Positions 26,723 through 34,233 of a stretch of DNA of 64,000 nt are shown here, in pieces. This stretch comes from Aurantimonas marina (GTDB lineage Bacteria; Pseudomonadota; Alphaproteobacteria; Rhizobiales; Rhizobiaceae), in the NCBI RefSeq assembly GCF_017183135.1, contig NZ_JADDXW010000005.1, positions 1-64,000 of the forward strand. The letters are read 5' to 3'. How positions within the stretch are numbered: position 1 is the first letter of the stretch; every line of letters starts with the position of its first letter. The translations under genes were made by a program, and so were the position numbers. The notes under the pieces are model-generated. The model saw only the letters and a list, made by a program, of their open reading frames with translations, was not told the origin of the DNA and searched no databases.

Positions 26723-27151
26723 TCAGGCAGTGCGTTGGCGCAGTGCCGCCTTGACCGCCGGGCTGGCCTGCAGGGAACCCAACACCTGAACGGAAGCGAT
26801 GGTTGCAAGCGCCAGTTCGGCGGAGACGTCGGGTGCAATGACTGCTAGGCCGAGAACCCTAATATGCAGCAATTCGCCCTTCGCCTTCAGGGCCTCGAGC
26901 TGGCGCCTCGTGACGTGGCACAGACCGAGATCGAGCCGGCGCCGCGTCACCGATTGCTTGACTGCATCCGCATGACGATCAAGCTGGTTGCGCGCCGCCG
27001 TCCGGAGGAAATCCGAGCGGTTGGAGTAGAATCCCTCCTTCACCAAGAGGTCGATGTGGCCCAGATCGACAAAGCCGAGATTGATCGTGATCTTCTCGCT
27101 CTCCGTCGATCGAAGCCGCATGTCCTGCTTCGTCGCGCTCATGTTCGCCAT
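26723..27151 (-). CDS. Ribbon-helix-helix (CopG-like) regulator
   Basis: Small predicted DNA-binding protein, 142 residues from ATG 27151 (or 139 from ATG 27142). The N-terminal part EKITINLGFVDLGHIDLLVKEG then SNRSDFLRTAARNQL has the strand-helix-helix pattern of Arc/MetJ/CopG regulators. The C-terminal half has no obvious domain but contains a hydrophobic stretch (LHIRVLGLAVIAP). A palindrome lies 8 bp upstream of the first ATG, suggesting autoregulation. The gene after it is the PHB-depolymerase-like esterase, a plausible target. Confidence 0.7.
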   Translation of the reverse strand: MANMSATKQDMRLRSTESEKITINLGFVDLGHIDLLVKEGFYSNRSDFLRTAARNQLDRHADAVKQSVTRRRLDLGLCHVTRRQLEALKAKGELLHIRVLGLAVIAPDVSAELALATIASVQVLGSLQASPAVKAALRQRTA

Positions 27152-27158
27152 CCAGGGT

Positions 27159-27174
27159 CCATCCAGGTGGATGG
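27159..27174 (-). promoter_or_regulatory. Palindromic candidate operator of the RHH gene
   Basis: Perfect inverted repeat CCATCC-AGGT-GGATGG just before the regulator start. RHH proteins often bind short repeats overlapping their own promoters. Binding here is inferred from position only. Confidence 0.4.
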
Positions 27175-27287
27175 TATGTGGATGCTCAACGATCCCATTG
27201 CAATGCGGAAAAGGGATAACGCCGCCGACCAAGCAAGGGCCCCGCCGATCGGGGCGACGCTTGAGCCACTCGCGGTCGGAGGGAGCC

Positions 27288-28475
27288 TTACAACGCCGAC
27301 AGAAGATCCCGCGTCGGCCAGCCGTCTGCCGGTAGGCCGAGCCGCTGCTGTTCGCGGCGTACGGCCGAGCGGGTATTCTCGCCGAGGATGCCGTCGACGC
27401 CGCCGACGTCGTGGCCGAGCTCGACCAGCTTCTGCTGCAAGCGCTTGGTCTGATCGAGGTCGAGGCCAGGTCGCGGATTGCCCATTTCGATGGGCGGGGC
27501 ACCAGCGAGGCGGGTCGAGAAATACGCCGCGGTCAGCGAGTAGACCAGCGACTTGTTCCATTTCAGATAGATGTCGAAATTCGGATAGGCGAGGAAGGCC
27601 GGGCCGCCGCGCCCCATCGGCAGGATCAGCGCCGCCGGCAGTTCGTCGGCGGGAAGCGGCGAACCATCGGCCCTGGTGACGCCGAGCCCACTGAAGTCGG
27701 CCCGTGGCTCCTTGTTGACGAGGGCCGCGCGATCCCAAGGGAAATCGGCCGGCACTCGCACCGCTTCCAGCCACGGCTCGCCGCCGCGCCAGCCGAGCGA
27801 CTGGATATATTTGCCGGTGGTGGCAAGGACATCCGCCGCGTCCTTGCGCAGGTCGACCCGGCCATTGCCGTCGGCGTCCGTGCCGAAGGCGATGTATTCC
27901 TCGGGTAGAAGCTGTGTCTGGCCGATCTCGCCGGCCCAGGCACCCTTCATCTCCGATGGGGTCAGGTAGCCGCGATCGACGATCTCGATCGCGCCGATGA
28001 GATGCGGGCGGAACAGCTCCGGCCGGCGGCAGTCATGGGCCAGCGTCGCCAGCGCCGCCAGCGTGTCGAAATTACCGAGCACCGCGCCGTAATCGGTCTC
28101 CAATCCCCAGAAGGCGGCGATCACCGGACCCGGGACGCCCGTATCGGCCTCCACCTTGGCAAGGACGCTGGAATATTTCTGAAGGTTTGCCTTGCCCTGG
28201 GTCAGCCTGTAGCTGTTGACCATGCGGGTGGCGAATTGCTGCCAATCCTGGGCGAACACGCCTTGCGCGCGGTCAGCGGCGAGAACCTTCGGGTCGAGCC
28301 GCATGCTGGCGAGCGCCGTATCGACGGCAGCCGGAGACAGGCCCTTGGCGAGCGCTTCGGCCCGGACGCCGTCGAGGAACTGCGAGAAGTCACCGCCGCA
28401 CTGCTGGGCCGCCGCGAGACTGGTGCCGGAGAGGAGCAATGTCAGGGTCAGGGCAAGACGGCGGGCTCGAAGCAT
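27288..28475 (-). CDS. MltB-like lytic murein transglycosylase with peptidoglycan-binding domain
   Basis: Periplasmic lytic transglycosylase, 395 residues from ATG 28475; a longer frame adds a non-conserved lead. The signal peptide covers about residues 1-24. The SLT_2/MltB catalytic domain has FWGLETDYG with the catalytic Glu near 126, and GEIGQTQLLPEEYIAFGTDADG. A C-terminal PG_binding_1 domain (about 340-395) has VELGHDVGGVDGILGENT. It cleaves glycan strands to anhydromuropeptides. No lipobox is seen, so it is probably soluble. It is one of four peptidoglycan hydrolase genes between 27.3 and 31.9 kb. Confidence 0.92.
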   Translation of the reverse strand: MLRARRLALTLTLLLSGTSLAAAQQCGGDFSQFLDGVRAEALAKGLSPAAVDTALASMRLDPKVLAADRAQGVFAQDWQQFATRMVNSYRLTQGKANLQKYSSVLAKVEADTGVPGPVIAAFWGLETDYGAVLGNFDTLAALATLAHDCRRPELFRPHLIGAIEIVDRGYLTPSEMKGAWAGEIGQTQLLPEEYIAFGTDADGNGRVDLRKDAADVLATTGKYIQSLGWRGGEPWLEAVRVPADFPWDRAALVNKEPRADFSGLGVTRADGSPLPADELPAALILPMGRGGPAFLAYPNFDIYLKWNKSLVYSLTAAYFSTRLAGAPPIEMGNPRPGLDLDQTKRLQQKLVELGHDVGGVDGILGENTRSAVRREQQRLGLPADGWPTRDLLSAL

Positions 28476-28549
28476 CGCGGTGATCCTTTTCTCTAAAGAC
28501 GGCGAAGGCGCACGCCGATTAGCCACGCAAGATGGCGGATTGAAGAAGC

Positions 28550-29362
28550 TCAGCGCGCGAGATTGGCTTCCAGCCACTTTTTCCAATCCTCGCGGGTTCC
28601 AGCGAAGGCGTTGCGGTCGACCTCGCCATTCACACCGGGAACGGTTCCCTTCTCGGTATACTGCCAGAACCGGAATTTGCGGTTCTCATAGACATTGTCT
28701 GGATGGTCGCGGACCGCGCGGACCCAGACCTCGTGGCGCGGGAAGGCGCCGACCAGCCGGTCGCGGTGCACGTCGATCGGGATGTAGAGCAGCGGCCGTT
28801 GGCCGTAGTGCTTTTCCAGGGCATCGGCCATCGCCGTCACCTCGCGAACCAGCTCCTCGCGCGGCGGGCGCTTGGTGCAGGTCGGCGAGAAGGGAGTCCA
28901 TTCGATGTCGATTACCGGCGGCAGCGACAGGCGATCCTTGGGAACGGCGTTGATGAAGGCGCGTGCCTGCTCGATGCCCGGCCGGCAATGATACCAGAAA
29001 TGGTAGGCACCGCGCGGGATGCCGGCCGCCCGGGTCTTCCGCCAGTTCTCCCGGAACATTTCATCGACGCGGTCGCCGCCCTCGGTCGCCTTCAGCCAAG
29101 CGAACGCGACGCCGCTGTCGCGGGCCGCGTCCCAGTCGATCGTGCCCTGATATTTCGAGATGTCGACGCCGTGGACCGGATATTGATAGGCTGATTCAGC
29201 GGCCACGTTCGAAAGGCCGAGATCCTTAACGTCGAGCACGGTGGAGCGGCAACCGCCAACCAGCAGCGCCGCCGCCACGCCGGCCAGGACGAGCGCCCGC
29301 CTGCCCAGGCCGCGGCGCGCTTGTGTCGATGGGGCCGGGTGGGTCGAAAAAAAAGGCTTCAT
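28550..29362 (-). CDS. GH25-family lysozyme-like lipoprotein
   Basis: Glycoside hydrolase family 25 muramidase-like protein, 270 residues. The N-terminus has basic residues, a hydrophobic stretch and a lipobox VGGC with Cys38, so it is a predicted lipoprotein. The GH25 pattern is clear: HGVDISKYQGTIDW with Asp67, and PPVIDIEWTPF with Asp152 and Glu154, the usual catalytic residues. It probably cuts the MurNAc-GlcNAc bond in the periplasm. It precedes the MltB-like gene by 74 nt on the same strand and may be cotranscribed. No phage genes surround it. Confidence 0.92.
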   Translation of the reverse strand: MKPFFSTHPAPSTQARRGLGRRALVLAGVAAALLVGGCRSTVLDVKDLGLSNVAAESAYQYPVHGVDISKYQGTIDWDAARDSGVAFAWLKATEGGDRVDEMFRENWRKTRAAGIPRGAYHFWYHCRPGIEQARAFINAVPKDRLSLPPVIDIEWTPFSPTCTKRPPREELVREVTAMADALEKHYGQRPLLYIPIDVHRDRLVGAFPRHEVWVRAVRDHPDNVYENRKFRFWQYTEKGTVPGVNGEVDRNAFAGTREDWKKWLEANLAR

Positions 29363-29686
29363 CGTCGGCTCGGATCGGTTCGAGGTGGGCCATCATGATG
29401 GCGGGTCGGGGCAAATCGCAAGTGGCGGCGGCATAGGCTTTCAAGCCTTGGCCACCAGGCGTGGACAGCTGCCAGGGCGATCGGGCTGGTTCAACGCAAA
29501 CCAGGACGAAATTCGCGCAATCTCGCTTCGATCAGATCAAAGTGAGCTTGACCGAAGCTTGCCGGCATCATTTACAGGGACACGTGCGATCCCGGCCTTG
29601 ATGGTGGCGCGGAGCGACGCGGCATTTGCCTCGCCGGGAGCGGTCGCCGATAATTGCGAATCGACAAAGGGGGGCGAGCCTCCGCA
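29363..29686. other. Divergent intergenic region with an inverted repeat
   Basis: 324 bp between the GH25 gene (minus) and the TerB-DnaJ gene (plus); no gene is supported. An inverted repeat with 10-bp arms and one mismatch, GCTTCGATCA and TGACCGAAGC separated by 14 nt, lies at 29525-29558. It could be an operator serving either gene. Confidence 0.4.
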
Positions 29687-30400
29687 ATGCAGATTCTGTC
29701 CAATCTCAATACCGTACTCCAGGCGATCCCGGCGGGCGGCCGGGCAAGTCTCGAGGCGATTCTGGAAAGCATCCGGGCGTTGTTCGGCGGCGATCGGGAG
29801 ACGCGCAGGCGGGTCGCCTTCGGCGTGGCTGTGATCGCGCTGTCGGCCAAGATGGCGAAAGCCGACGGCATCGTTTCACAGCCGGAAATTACCGCATTTC
29901 GGCAGATTCTCGAAATTCCGCCGGAAGAAATGCGCAACGTCTTTCGCCTCTACGACATCGCCAAGGAGGACATTGCCGGCTTCGAGATCTATGCCGCGCG
30001 GCTGCGGGCGTTGTGCCGCGACGAGGACGGCGACTGCCAATTGCTGGCCGATGTCCTCGATGGCCTGTTCCACATCGCCAAGGCGGATGGACTGGTCCAT
30101 GAGCGCGAACTGGCGTTCCTTGCAGAGATCGGGCGCATCTTCGGTCTGACCGAGCAGGAATTCGCCCGGATCAAGAACCGCCATATCCTGGGAGCGGAGA
30201 ATCCCTATGCGGTGCTCGGGCTCGATCCCGGTGCCCCCCTGGCGGAGACCCGCGCGCGTTATCTGTCGCTGGTGCGCGAGAACCATCCCGACCGGCTGGC
30301 CGCCCGCGGTGTGCCGGACGAGTTCATGTTCATCGCCACGGAGCGAATGAAGGCGATCAACGCCGCCTATCACTCCATCTCCGGAAAGACCGCGGCTTGA
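29687..30400 (+). CDS. TerB-DnaJ (DjlA-like) co-chaperone
   Basis: J-domain protein, 237 residues from ATG 29687. The N-terminal and middle part (about 35-160) is a helical TerB-like domain (VIALSAKMAKADGIVSQPE and LFHIAKADGLVHERE). The C-terminal J domain starts NPYAVLGLDPGAPL and keeps the HPD motif (ENHPDRLA) needed to stimulate DnaK. Unlike E. coli DjlA there is no N-terminal membrane helix. Its stop overlaps the TTG start of the amidase gene, so the two are translationally linked, which suggests an envelope-related role. Confidence 0.88.
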   Translation: MQILSNLNTVLQAIPAGGRASLEAILESIRALFGGDRETRRRVAFGVAVIALSAKMAKADGIVSQPEITAFRQILEIPPEEMRNVFRLYDIAKEDIAGFEIYAARLRALCRDEDGDCQLLADVLDGLFHIAKADGLVHERELAFLAEIGRIFGLTEQEFARIKNRHILGAENPYAVLGLDPGAPLAETRARYLSLVRENHPDRLAARGVPDEFMFIATERMKAINAAYHSISGKTAA

Positions 30401-31185
30401 AACCCGACGCCGCGCGAATCGACGAGGTCCGGCCGTCGCCCAATCACACCGAGCGGCGTGTGGCGGACGGGCCGGACATGCTGATTCTGCACTACACCGG
30501 CATGGGCTCGGGCGAGGGGGCAGTGCGTTGGCTGTGCGATCCGCAAAGCGGCGTGTCCTGCCATTATCTCGTGCATGAGGACGGCAGAGTCGTGCAGATG
30601 GTACCGGAGGCGCTGCGCGCCTGGCACGCCGGCGTGGGCAACTGGCGCGGGCGCGACGACATCAATTCCCGTTCGATCGGCATCGAGATCGTCAATGTCG
30701 GCCACGACAACGGCTACCCGGATTTTCCCGCCGCGCAGATCGAAGCAGTGGTGGAATTGTGCAGGGATTGTGTCGGCCGCTGGCCGATCCGGTCCGAATT
30801 CGTCCTGGCCCATTCCGATATCGCGCCCGCGCGCAAATCAGACCCCGGCGAAAAGTTCCGGTGGGATCAACTTTTTCTTGCCGGCATCGGGCACTTCGTC
30901 CCGCCGACGCCATTGCGGGGCGGGCGTTTTTTCGGCCGGGGCGATCACGGGGAGCCGGTGGCCGCCTACCAATCGCTGCTGGCCGCCTATGGCTATGAGG
31001 TGTCGACCGACGGGGTTTTCGAGCAAACCACGCGTTTGGCGACGATCGCCTTCCAGCGGCATTTCCGTCCCGAGCGGGTCGATGGCATCGCCGATTTCTC
31101 GACGATCGATACGCTGCATCGGTTGCTGACGGCGTTGCCCCGTTCGCCCTTCGATCATGATGAAAGCAGCGCCGGTACCGTCTAA
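30397..31185 (+). CDS. N-acetylmuramoyl-L-alanine amidase (AmiD-type) with peptidoglycan-binding domain
   Basis: Amidase_2 zinc enzyme, 262 residues. It starts at TTG 30397, overlapping the previous stop as TTGA. Zinc ligands are in ILHYTGM (His), and in AHSDIAPARKSDPG (His, with the downstream Asp typical of the family); GIEIVN carries the catalytic-region Glu. A C-terminal PG_binding_1 domain (about 190-245) is present. No signal peptide or lipobox is seen, so it may act on recycled anhydromuropeptides in the cytoplasm, as AmpD does, or be exported another way. Coupling to a J protein is unusual. Confidence 0.88.
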   Translation: MKPDAARIDEVRPSPNHTERRVADGPDMLILHYTGMGSGEGAVRWLCDPQSGVSCHYLVHEDGRVVQMVPEALRAWHAGVGNWRGRDDINSRSIGIEIVNVGHDNGYPDFPAAQIEAVVELCRDCVGRWPIRSEFVLAHSDIAPARKSDPGEKFRWDQLFLAGIGHFVPPTPLRGGRFFGRGDHGEPVAAYQSLLAAYGYEVSTDGVFEQTTRLATIAFQRHFRPERVDGIADFSTIDTLHRLLTALPRSPFDHDESSAGTV

Positions 31186-31355
31186 TCCTGCGCAAAAATG
31201 TTTCAGCATGAAATGTCGCGTGATCAGATCGCCACATTCTGGGTCATATTGCGCTGCACATAAAAATTCCGCCGAGGCCGCGATGCAGTCGTGGCGAGGG
31301 GTAGACAGCCGTCCTGACAAGGGGTTGGGCGGCATTCGATCAATTTGGGGTATTC

Positions 31356-31865
31356 ATGCACAGACTGACTGCCGCGGCGCTCGCCGCGACGATTTTCTTC
31401 GGCCAGACCACTGCCATTTTCGCCCACGAGACCGCCGTTGAACATGCCGAAACCGCCGGAGTTCAGATGGCGTCGGTCGAGCGCTTTTCCGAACGGCCTT
31501 ATGCCGCCATTATCGCCAAGCACGCAAAGGCCAATGGCGTTCCGGTCGCTTTGGCGCATGCCGTAGTGAGTGTCGAAAGCCGCTATCGCGCCAAGGTGAC
31601 CGGCGCAGCCGGCGAAGTGGGACTGATGCAGATCAAGCCGGCGACGGCGCGCGGCATGGGCTACAAGGGCAGCACCAAGGCGCTCTACAATCCCGACACC
31701 AATATCAAATGGGGCATGCGTTACCTCGCCGGCGCGGTGAAGCGTGGCGGCGGCACGACCTGCGGAACGATCCTGAAATACAATGCCGGCCATTATGCCA
31801 AGCGGATGAACCCGGTGTCCAAGCGCTATTGCTCGAAGGTGAAGGTCGAGCTCGCGCGGGCGTAG
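31356..31865 (+). CDS. Small exported lytic transglycosylase (SLT domain)
   Basis: Compact soluble lytic transglycosylase, 169 residues. The signal peptide spans residues 1-23 (cleavage near IFAHE). The catalytic domain has AVVSVESRYRAKV with Glu74, AGEVGLMQIKPATARGMG, and NIKWGMRYLAGAV. Two Cys near the C-terminus could form a disulfide. The protein is almost only the catalytic domain, as in secretion-associated or housekeeping small transglycosylases; no secretion genes are nearby. It has its own promoter gap of 170 bp and a strong terminator after it. Confidence 0.92.
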   Translation: MHRLTAAALAATIFFGQTTAIFAHETAVEHAETAGVQMASVERFSERPYAAIIAKHAKANGVPVALAHAVVSVESRYRAKVTGAAGEVGLMQIKPATARGMGYKGSTKALYNPDTNIKWGMRYLAGAVKRGGGTTCGTILKYNAGHYAKRMNPVSKRYCSKVKVELARA

Positions 31866-31890
31866 GCGCGCTCCATCATTGCCTGGAAAC

Positions 31891-31930
31891 AGAACACCCG
31901 GCGCGGGGGCGCCGGGTGTTCTGCGTTTTT
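31891..31930 (+). terminator. Intrinsic terminator after the SLT gene
   Basis: A perfect 14-bp stem (AGAACACCCGGCGC with its complement, loop GGGG) is followed by GCGTTTTT. It lies 26 nt after the stop. Confidence 0.9.
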
Positions 31931-32004
31931 GGGGTCGCCGCAAATTGCGGGATGGGCAAGTTGCCGACCCAAAATGGATGAACGCTAGAAAATCAGGCTC
32001 GTCT

Positions 32005-32469
32005 CTAAAGCGAACGACGTTGAGACGAGAGGTGGGGCGAGCGGGATTTCAAGCGCAGCCCGTCCCGCATGTTCAATCCGAGGAGCGTGATGTTCACGGC
32101 TCCAGCCACAAGCTCGACGATCTGCACACCATAGAACGCCGCGTCGAATTCTCCCGCGCGCGCCTTGAAGGCCAGGAACAGCGCGGCGGGAATCAGGATC
32201 AGGATCCCGTTTCCGGCTATGAAGGGCATGCGCTTTCGTTTGGCGTCGATCAGCCCGTTGCCCGGCCGCTTTTTCGAGAGGGTAAAGCCTGATCCGCCGG
32301 CTGCCATCAAGGCAGGGATCAGCACGAAAAATCCCCAGGGTATCAGCGTTTTGACCATGACGATCGTGGCGAGGGGGCTGAAGAGTTCCGAGACCGTCGT
32401 GGAGATCCAGAAGGTCAGAATGGTCACGAGAGCCAGCGTTCCAGCGATCGGGTGAATGGCTTTGGTCAT
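32005..32469 (-). CDS. Four-helix membrane protein, function unknown, divergent from marR-type gene
   Basis: Predicted integral membrane protein, 154 residues, with about four hydrophobic segments: IAGTLALVTILTFWISTTV, then about 36-58, about 84-102, and a last helix around VQIVELVAGAVNITLLGL. The C-terminus is short and basic. I do not recognise a named family, though size and layout resemble small DoxX/DUF-type membrane proteins. It is transcribed away from a MarR regulator across an 82-bp gap holding perfect palindromes. One of these covers its predicted -35 (TTGCAT, 17 bp, TATATA as -10). MarR repression is therefore a strong inference. Confidence 0.75.
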   Translation of the reverse strand: MTKAIHPIAGTLALVTILTFWISTTVSELFSPLATIVMVKTLIPWGFFVLIPALMAAGGSGFTLSKKRPGNGLIDAKRKRMPFIAGNGILILIPAALFLAFKARAGEFDAAFYGVQIVELVAGAVNITLLGLNMRDGLRLKSRSPHLSSQRRSL

Positions 32470-32498
32470 TTAGCGCTTCCTTAAGCAGGTGGTTAAAC

Positions 32499-32536
32499 AT
32501 AGCAAGCTATATATAATTGCATAGCGGACTATGCAA
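32499..32536. promoter_or_regulatory. Palindromic operators in the MarR divergon
   Basis: TTGCATAG-CGGA-CTATGCAA (32517-32536) is a perfect inverted repeat with 8-bp arms. A second, ATAGC-AA-GCTAT, lies at 32499-32510 and shares the core ATAGC. On the minus strand a promoter-like TTGCAT, 17 bp, TATATA overlaps both. This is the classic layout for MarR autoregulation plus repression of the divergent gene. Confidence 0.65.
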
Positions 32537-32551
32537 GTGCCATAATCCGAT

Positions 32552-32995
32552 ATGAAATTTTCCAAGCGCGAATCGGCGGGATATCTCGCCAACCACATGG
32601 CTAGGCTATTCGCCCGGGGGCTGCAGGCGAGGATCAAGCCGCTGGGCCTGACGACGGGTACGTTCCCGGCGCTGCTGGAATTGTGGGAGACGGATGGTCT
32701 GACCCAGAAGGAGCTGGTGCAGCGGCTCGACATAGAGCAGGCCACCATGGCCAACACTCTCGCGCGGATGGAGCGCGACGGACTGGTGACCCGCCGCGAC
32801 GACCCCCAGGACGGTCGGTCCCAGCGCGTGTGGCTCACCGATAAGGCACGGGCCTTGCAAGCGCCCGCGGTCGCGGCGGCCATGCACCAGAACGCCGTGG
32901 CCCTGGCGGACTTATCGGAATCCGAGCAGCGACAGTTCCTCCGGCTGATGCAACGGGCCATCGCGGCGATGCAGGATCCGGCCAACTCATCGTAG
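32552..32995 (+). CDS. MarR-family transcriptional regulator
   Basis: Winged-helix regulator, 147 residues. The recognition region LTQKELVQRLDIEQATMANTL and wing MERDGLVTRRDDPQDGRSQRVWLT are canonical for MarR proteins. Helical N- and C-termini form the dimer and ligand-binding pocket; no Cys suggests a redox switch. It is divergent from the four-helix membrane protein at 32005-32469, with palindromic operators between. Ligand unknown; aromatic or phenolic compounds are usual for the family. Confidence 0.92.
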   Translation: MKFSKRESAGYLANHMARLFARGLQARIKPLGLTTGTFPALLELWETDGLTQKELVQRLDIEQATMANTLARMERDGLVTRRDDPQDGRSQRVWLTDKARALQAPAVAAAMHQNAVALADLSESEQRQFLRLMQRAIAAMQDPANSS

Positions 32996-33076
32996 CGAAC
33001 CAAGGGGCTGCCGGCGCTATAGTAACGGGGACGCTAGATCGAGGCGTTCCTGTTTTCTCATGGACCGAATAGGATC

Positions 33077-33265
33077 TCAGCGGGCCATGGCTTTGGACTC
33101 GAACGTGATCAATCGCTCGGCGGATGGCTGCGCTTCGCACCGAGCGACCCAATCGCGAATGGCTGGTACGTCCGGTGTCGCCTCGGGGAGCCAGGTGAAC
33201 GGCGAGCTGAGCAGAAGGTCGGCTGCGGTGAGATTCCCATTGACATCCGCCAGCCGCGCAGACAC
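33077..33265 (-). pseudogene. Fragment of a glutathione S-transferase gene (C-terminal part only)
   Basis: About 62 codons read NLTAADLLLSSPFTWLPEATPDVPAIRDWVARCEAQPSAERL when followed in segments, the typical C-terminal helical part of a GST (TAADLLLSSP...PAIRDWVARCEA). A TAG stop stands directly before the first codon, and no N-terminal thioredoxin-like domain exists upstream. There the sequence passes at once into the RNase P RNA gene. It is therefore a truncated remnant, cut at or within a few bases of the rnpB 5' end. It should not be called a functional enzyme. Confidence 0.55.
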
Positions 33266-33269
33266 CTAC

Positions 33270-33724
33270 GAGGTGCCAGTCGGCTGGGCGGCCGCTCCCG
33301 TCATACGTCGAAAGACGGCGGGGGAGGAAAGTCCGGGCTCCACGGAGAAACGGTGCCGGATAATGTCCGGCGGGGGCGACCCCAGGGAAAGTGCCACAGA
33401 AAACAGACCGCCCCGCCTATAGTGCGGCTCGACCGGCGCAAGAGCCTCGGCAGCGGAGCCGCACTATTGGCGGGGTAAGGGTGAAACGGCGGGGTAAGAG
33501 CCCACCGCGCTTCCGGCAACGGCAGCGGCACGGTAAACCCCACCGGGAGCAAGACCGAATAGGGACGACGCGGCGGTTCGCCTTCGGGTGACATCGCCAG
33601 CCCTTCTCCGGGCCTGTCGTCCGGGTGGGTTGCTCGAGGCGGTTCGCAAGAACCGTCCCAGAGGAATGGTCGCCAGGCGGCTTTCGCCGCTCACAGAACC
33701 CGGCTTACAGGCCGACTGGCTCTC
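33270..33724 (+). ncRNA. rnpB: RNase P RNA (catalytic RNA, bacterial type A)
   Basis: The catalytic RNA that trims tRNA 5' leaders. The conserved core GAGGAAAGTCCGGGCTC stands at about 33323-33339, GGGAAAGTGCCACAGAAA follows, and the 3' conserved part reads GAGGAATGGTCGCC and ACAGAACCCGGCTTA. Helix P1 closes the molecule: GCCAGTCGGC near 33275-33284 pairs with GCCGACTGGC near 33711-33720. Length is about 455 nt; the exact ends are estimated from P1. The antisense frames here are not genes. Position ahead of mraZ matches other Rhizobiales as I recall. Confidence 0.93.
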
Positions 33725-33750
33725 GCCCTCGTTCTCCATGCAGAAGGCCC

Positions 33751-33786
33751 CCGGCGGGCTTCCGCCCGTGACGCTCCAGTTTTTTT
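33751..33786 (+). terminator. Weak candidate terminator after rnpB
   Basis: A short GC hairpin (GGCGG-GCTT-CCGCC) followed 13 nt later by a run of seven Ts. Stem and spacing are poor, so this is tentative. Confidence 0.3.
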
Positions 33787-33952
33787 CTTCGTTCATGGGA
33801 CGCACTCACACCGGCCCTGCGATTCCCCGGAATCATTCGTCTTTCAGTCGAATTCCGGCTGGCGCACCGACATCTTCGACCGCCCGGACAGCTTCGGGCA
33901 AGTGCCGAGACAAAAATCCAAGCCGTTTCGAAAATATCAATATTAATAGGGT

Positions 33953-33967
33953 GTTAAGACTGTCATC
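33953..33967. promoter_or_regulatory. CtrA-type box upstream of mraZ
   Basis: TTAA-TAGGGTG-TTAA fits exactly the TTAA-N7-TTAA consensus of the alphaproteobacterial cell-cycle regulator CtrA. It lies 266 bp before the mraZ start, in an AT-rich patch of a long non-coding stretch (33725-34233) that otherwise shows no gene. Chance occurrence is small at this GC content. Confidence 0.55.
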
Positions 33968-34166
33968 TTAAGACTTGGGTGTGACTCAAGATAGATGTCG
34001 TGTGGTCTGTTCCCATTGACGCCCAAGAATGCCCATGCTATTCGGTAAGTCATCATTAAGGGGTCATGCGACGCCCCATTTCGGACATGACGGGCCAGGC
34101 TTCGGAGGAGCTGAAGCAAGGGGAGCGTGCCGCACGGCATGCTTTGCTGCGGCGAAATTGCGTCGA

Positions 34167-34187
34167 TGGGGCGGTGGGCAAGCGGGG
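34167..34187 (+). promoter_or_regulatory. G-rich direct repeats, possible MraZ box
   Basis: Three five-base units, TGGGG, TGGGC and CGGGG, start at 34167, 34175 and 34183, an exact 8-bp period. They lie about 50 bp before mraZ. MraZ of E. coli binds repeated TGGGN units ahead of its own operon but with a longer period, so the match is only suggestive. Confidence 0.3.
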
Positions 34188-34233
34188 GTTTTGATGGAAT
34201 GCGAGCCGGCCGCTTCAGGACAATTACGGGCTG

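Noticed and set aside
28550-29362. GH25 lysozyme as a sign of a prophage
   Set aside because: It has a lipobox, lies among chromosomal envelope genes, and no holin, terminase, capsid or integrase gene is present.
32481-32496. Possible CtrA site TTAA-N8-TTAA before the MarR divergon
   Set aside because: The spacer is 8, not 7, and the MarR palindromes explain the region better.
33464-33805. 113-residue minus-strand frame over the RNase P RNA
   Set aside because: It is antisense to the conserved rnpB core. Such frames are often annotated by mistake because the RNA itself is conserved.
33964-33984. A further TTAA after the mraZ CtrA box (TTAA-N10-TTAA)
   Set aside because: The spacing does not fit the CtrA consensus.
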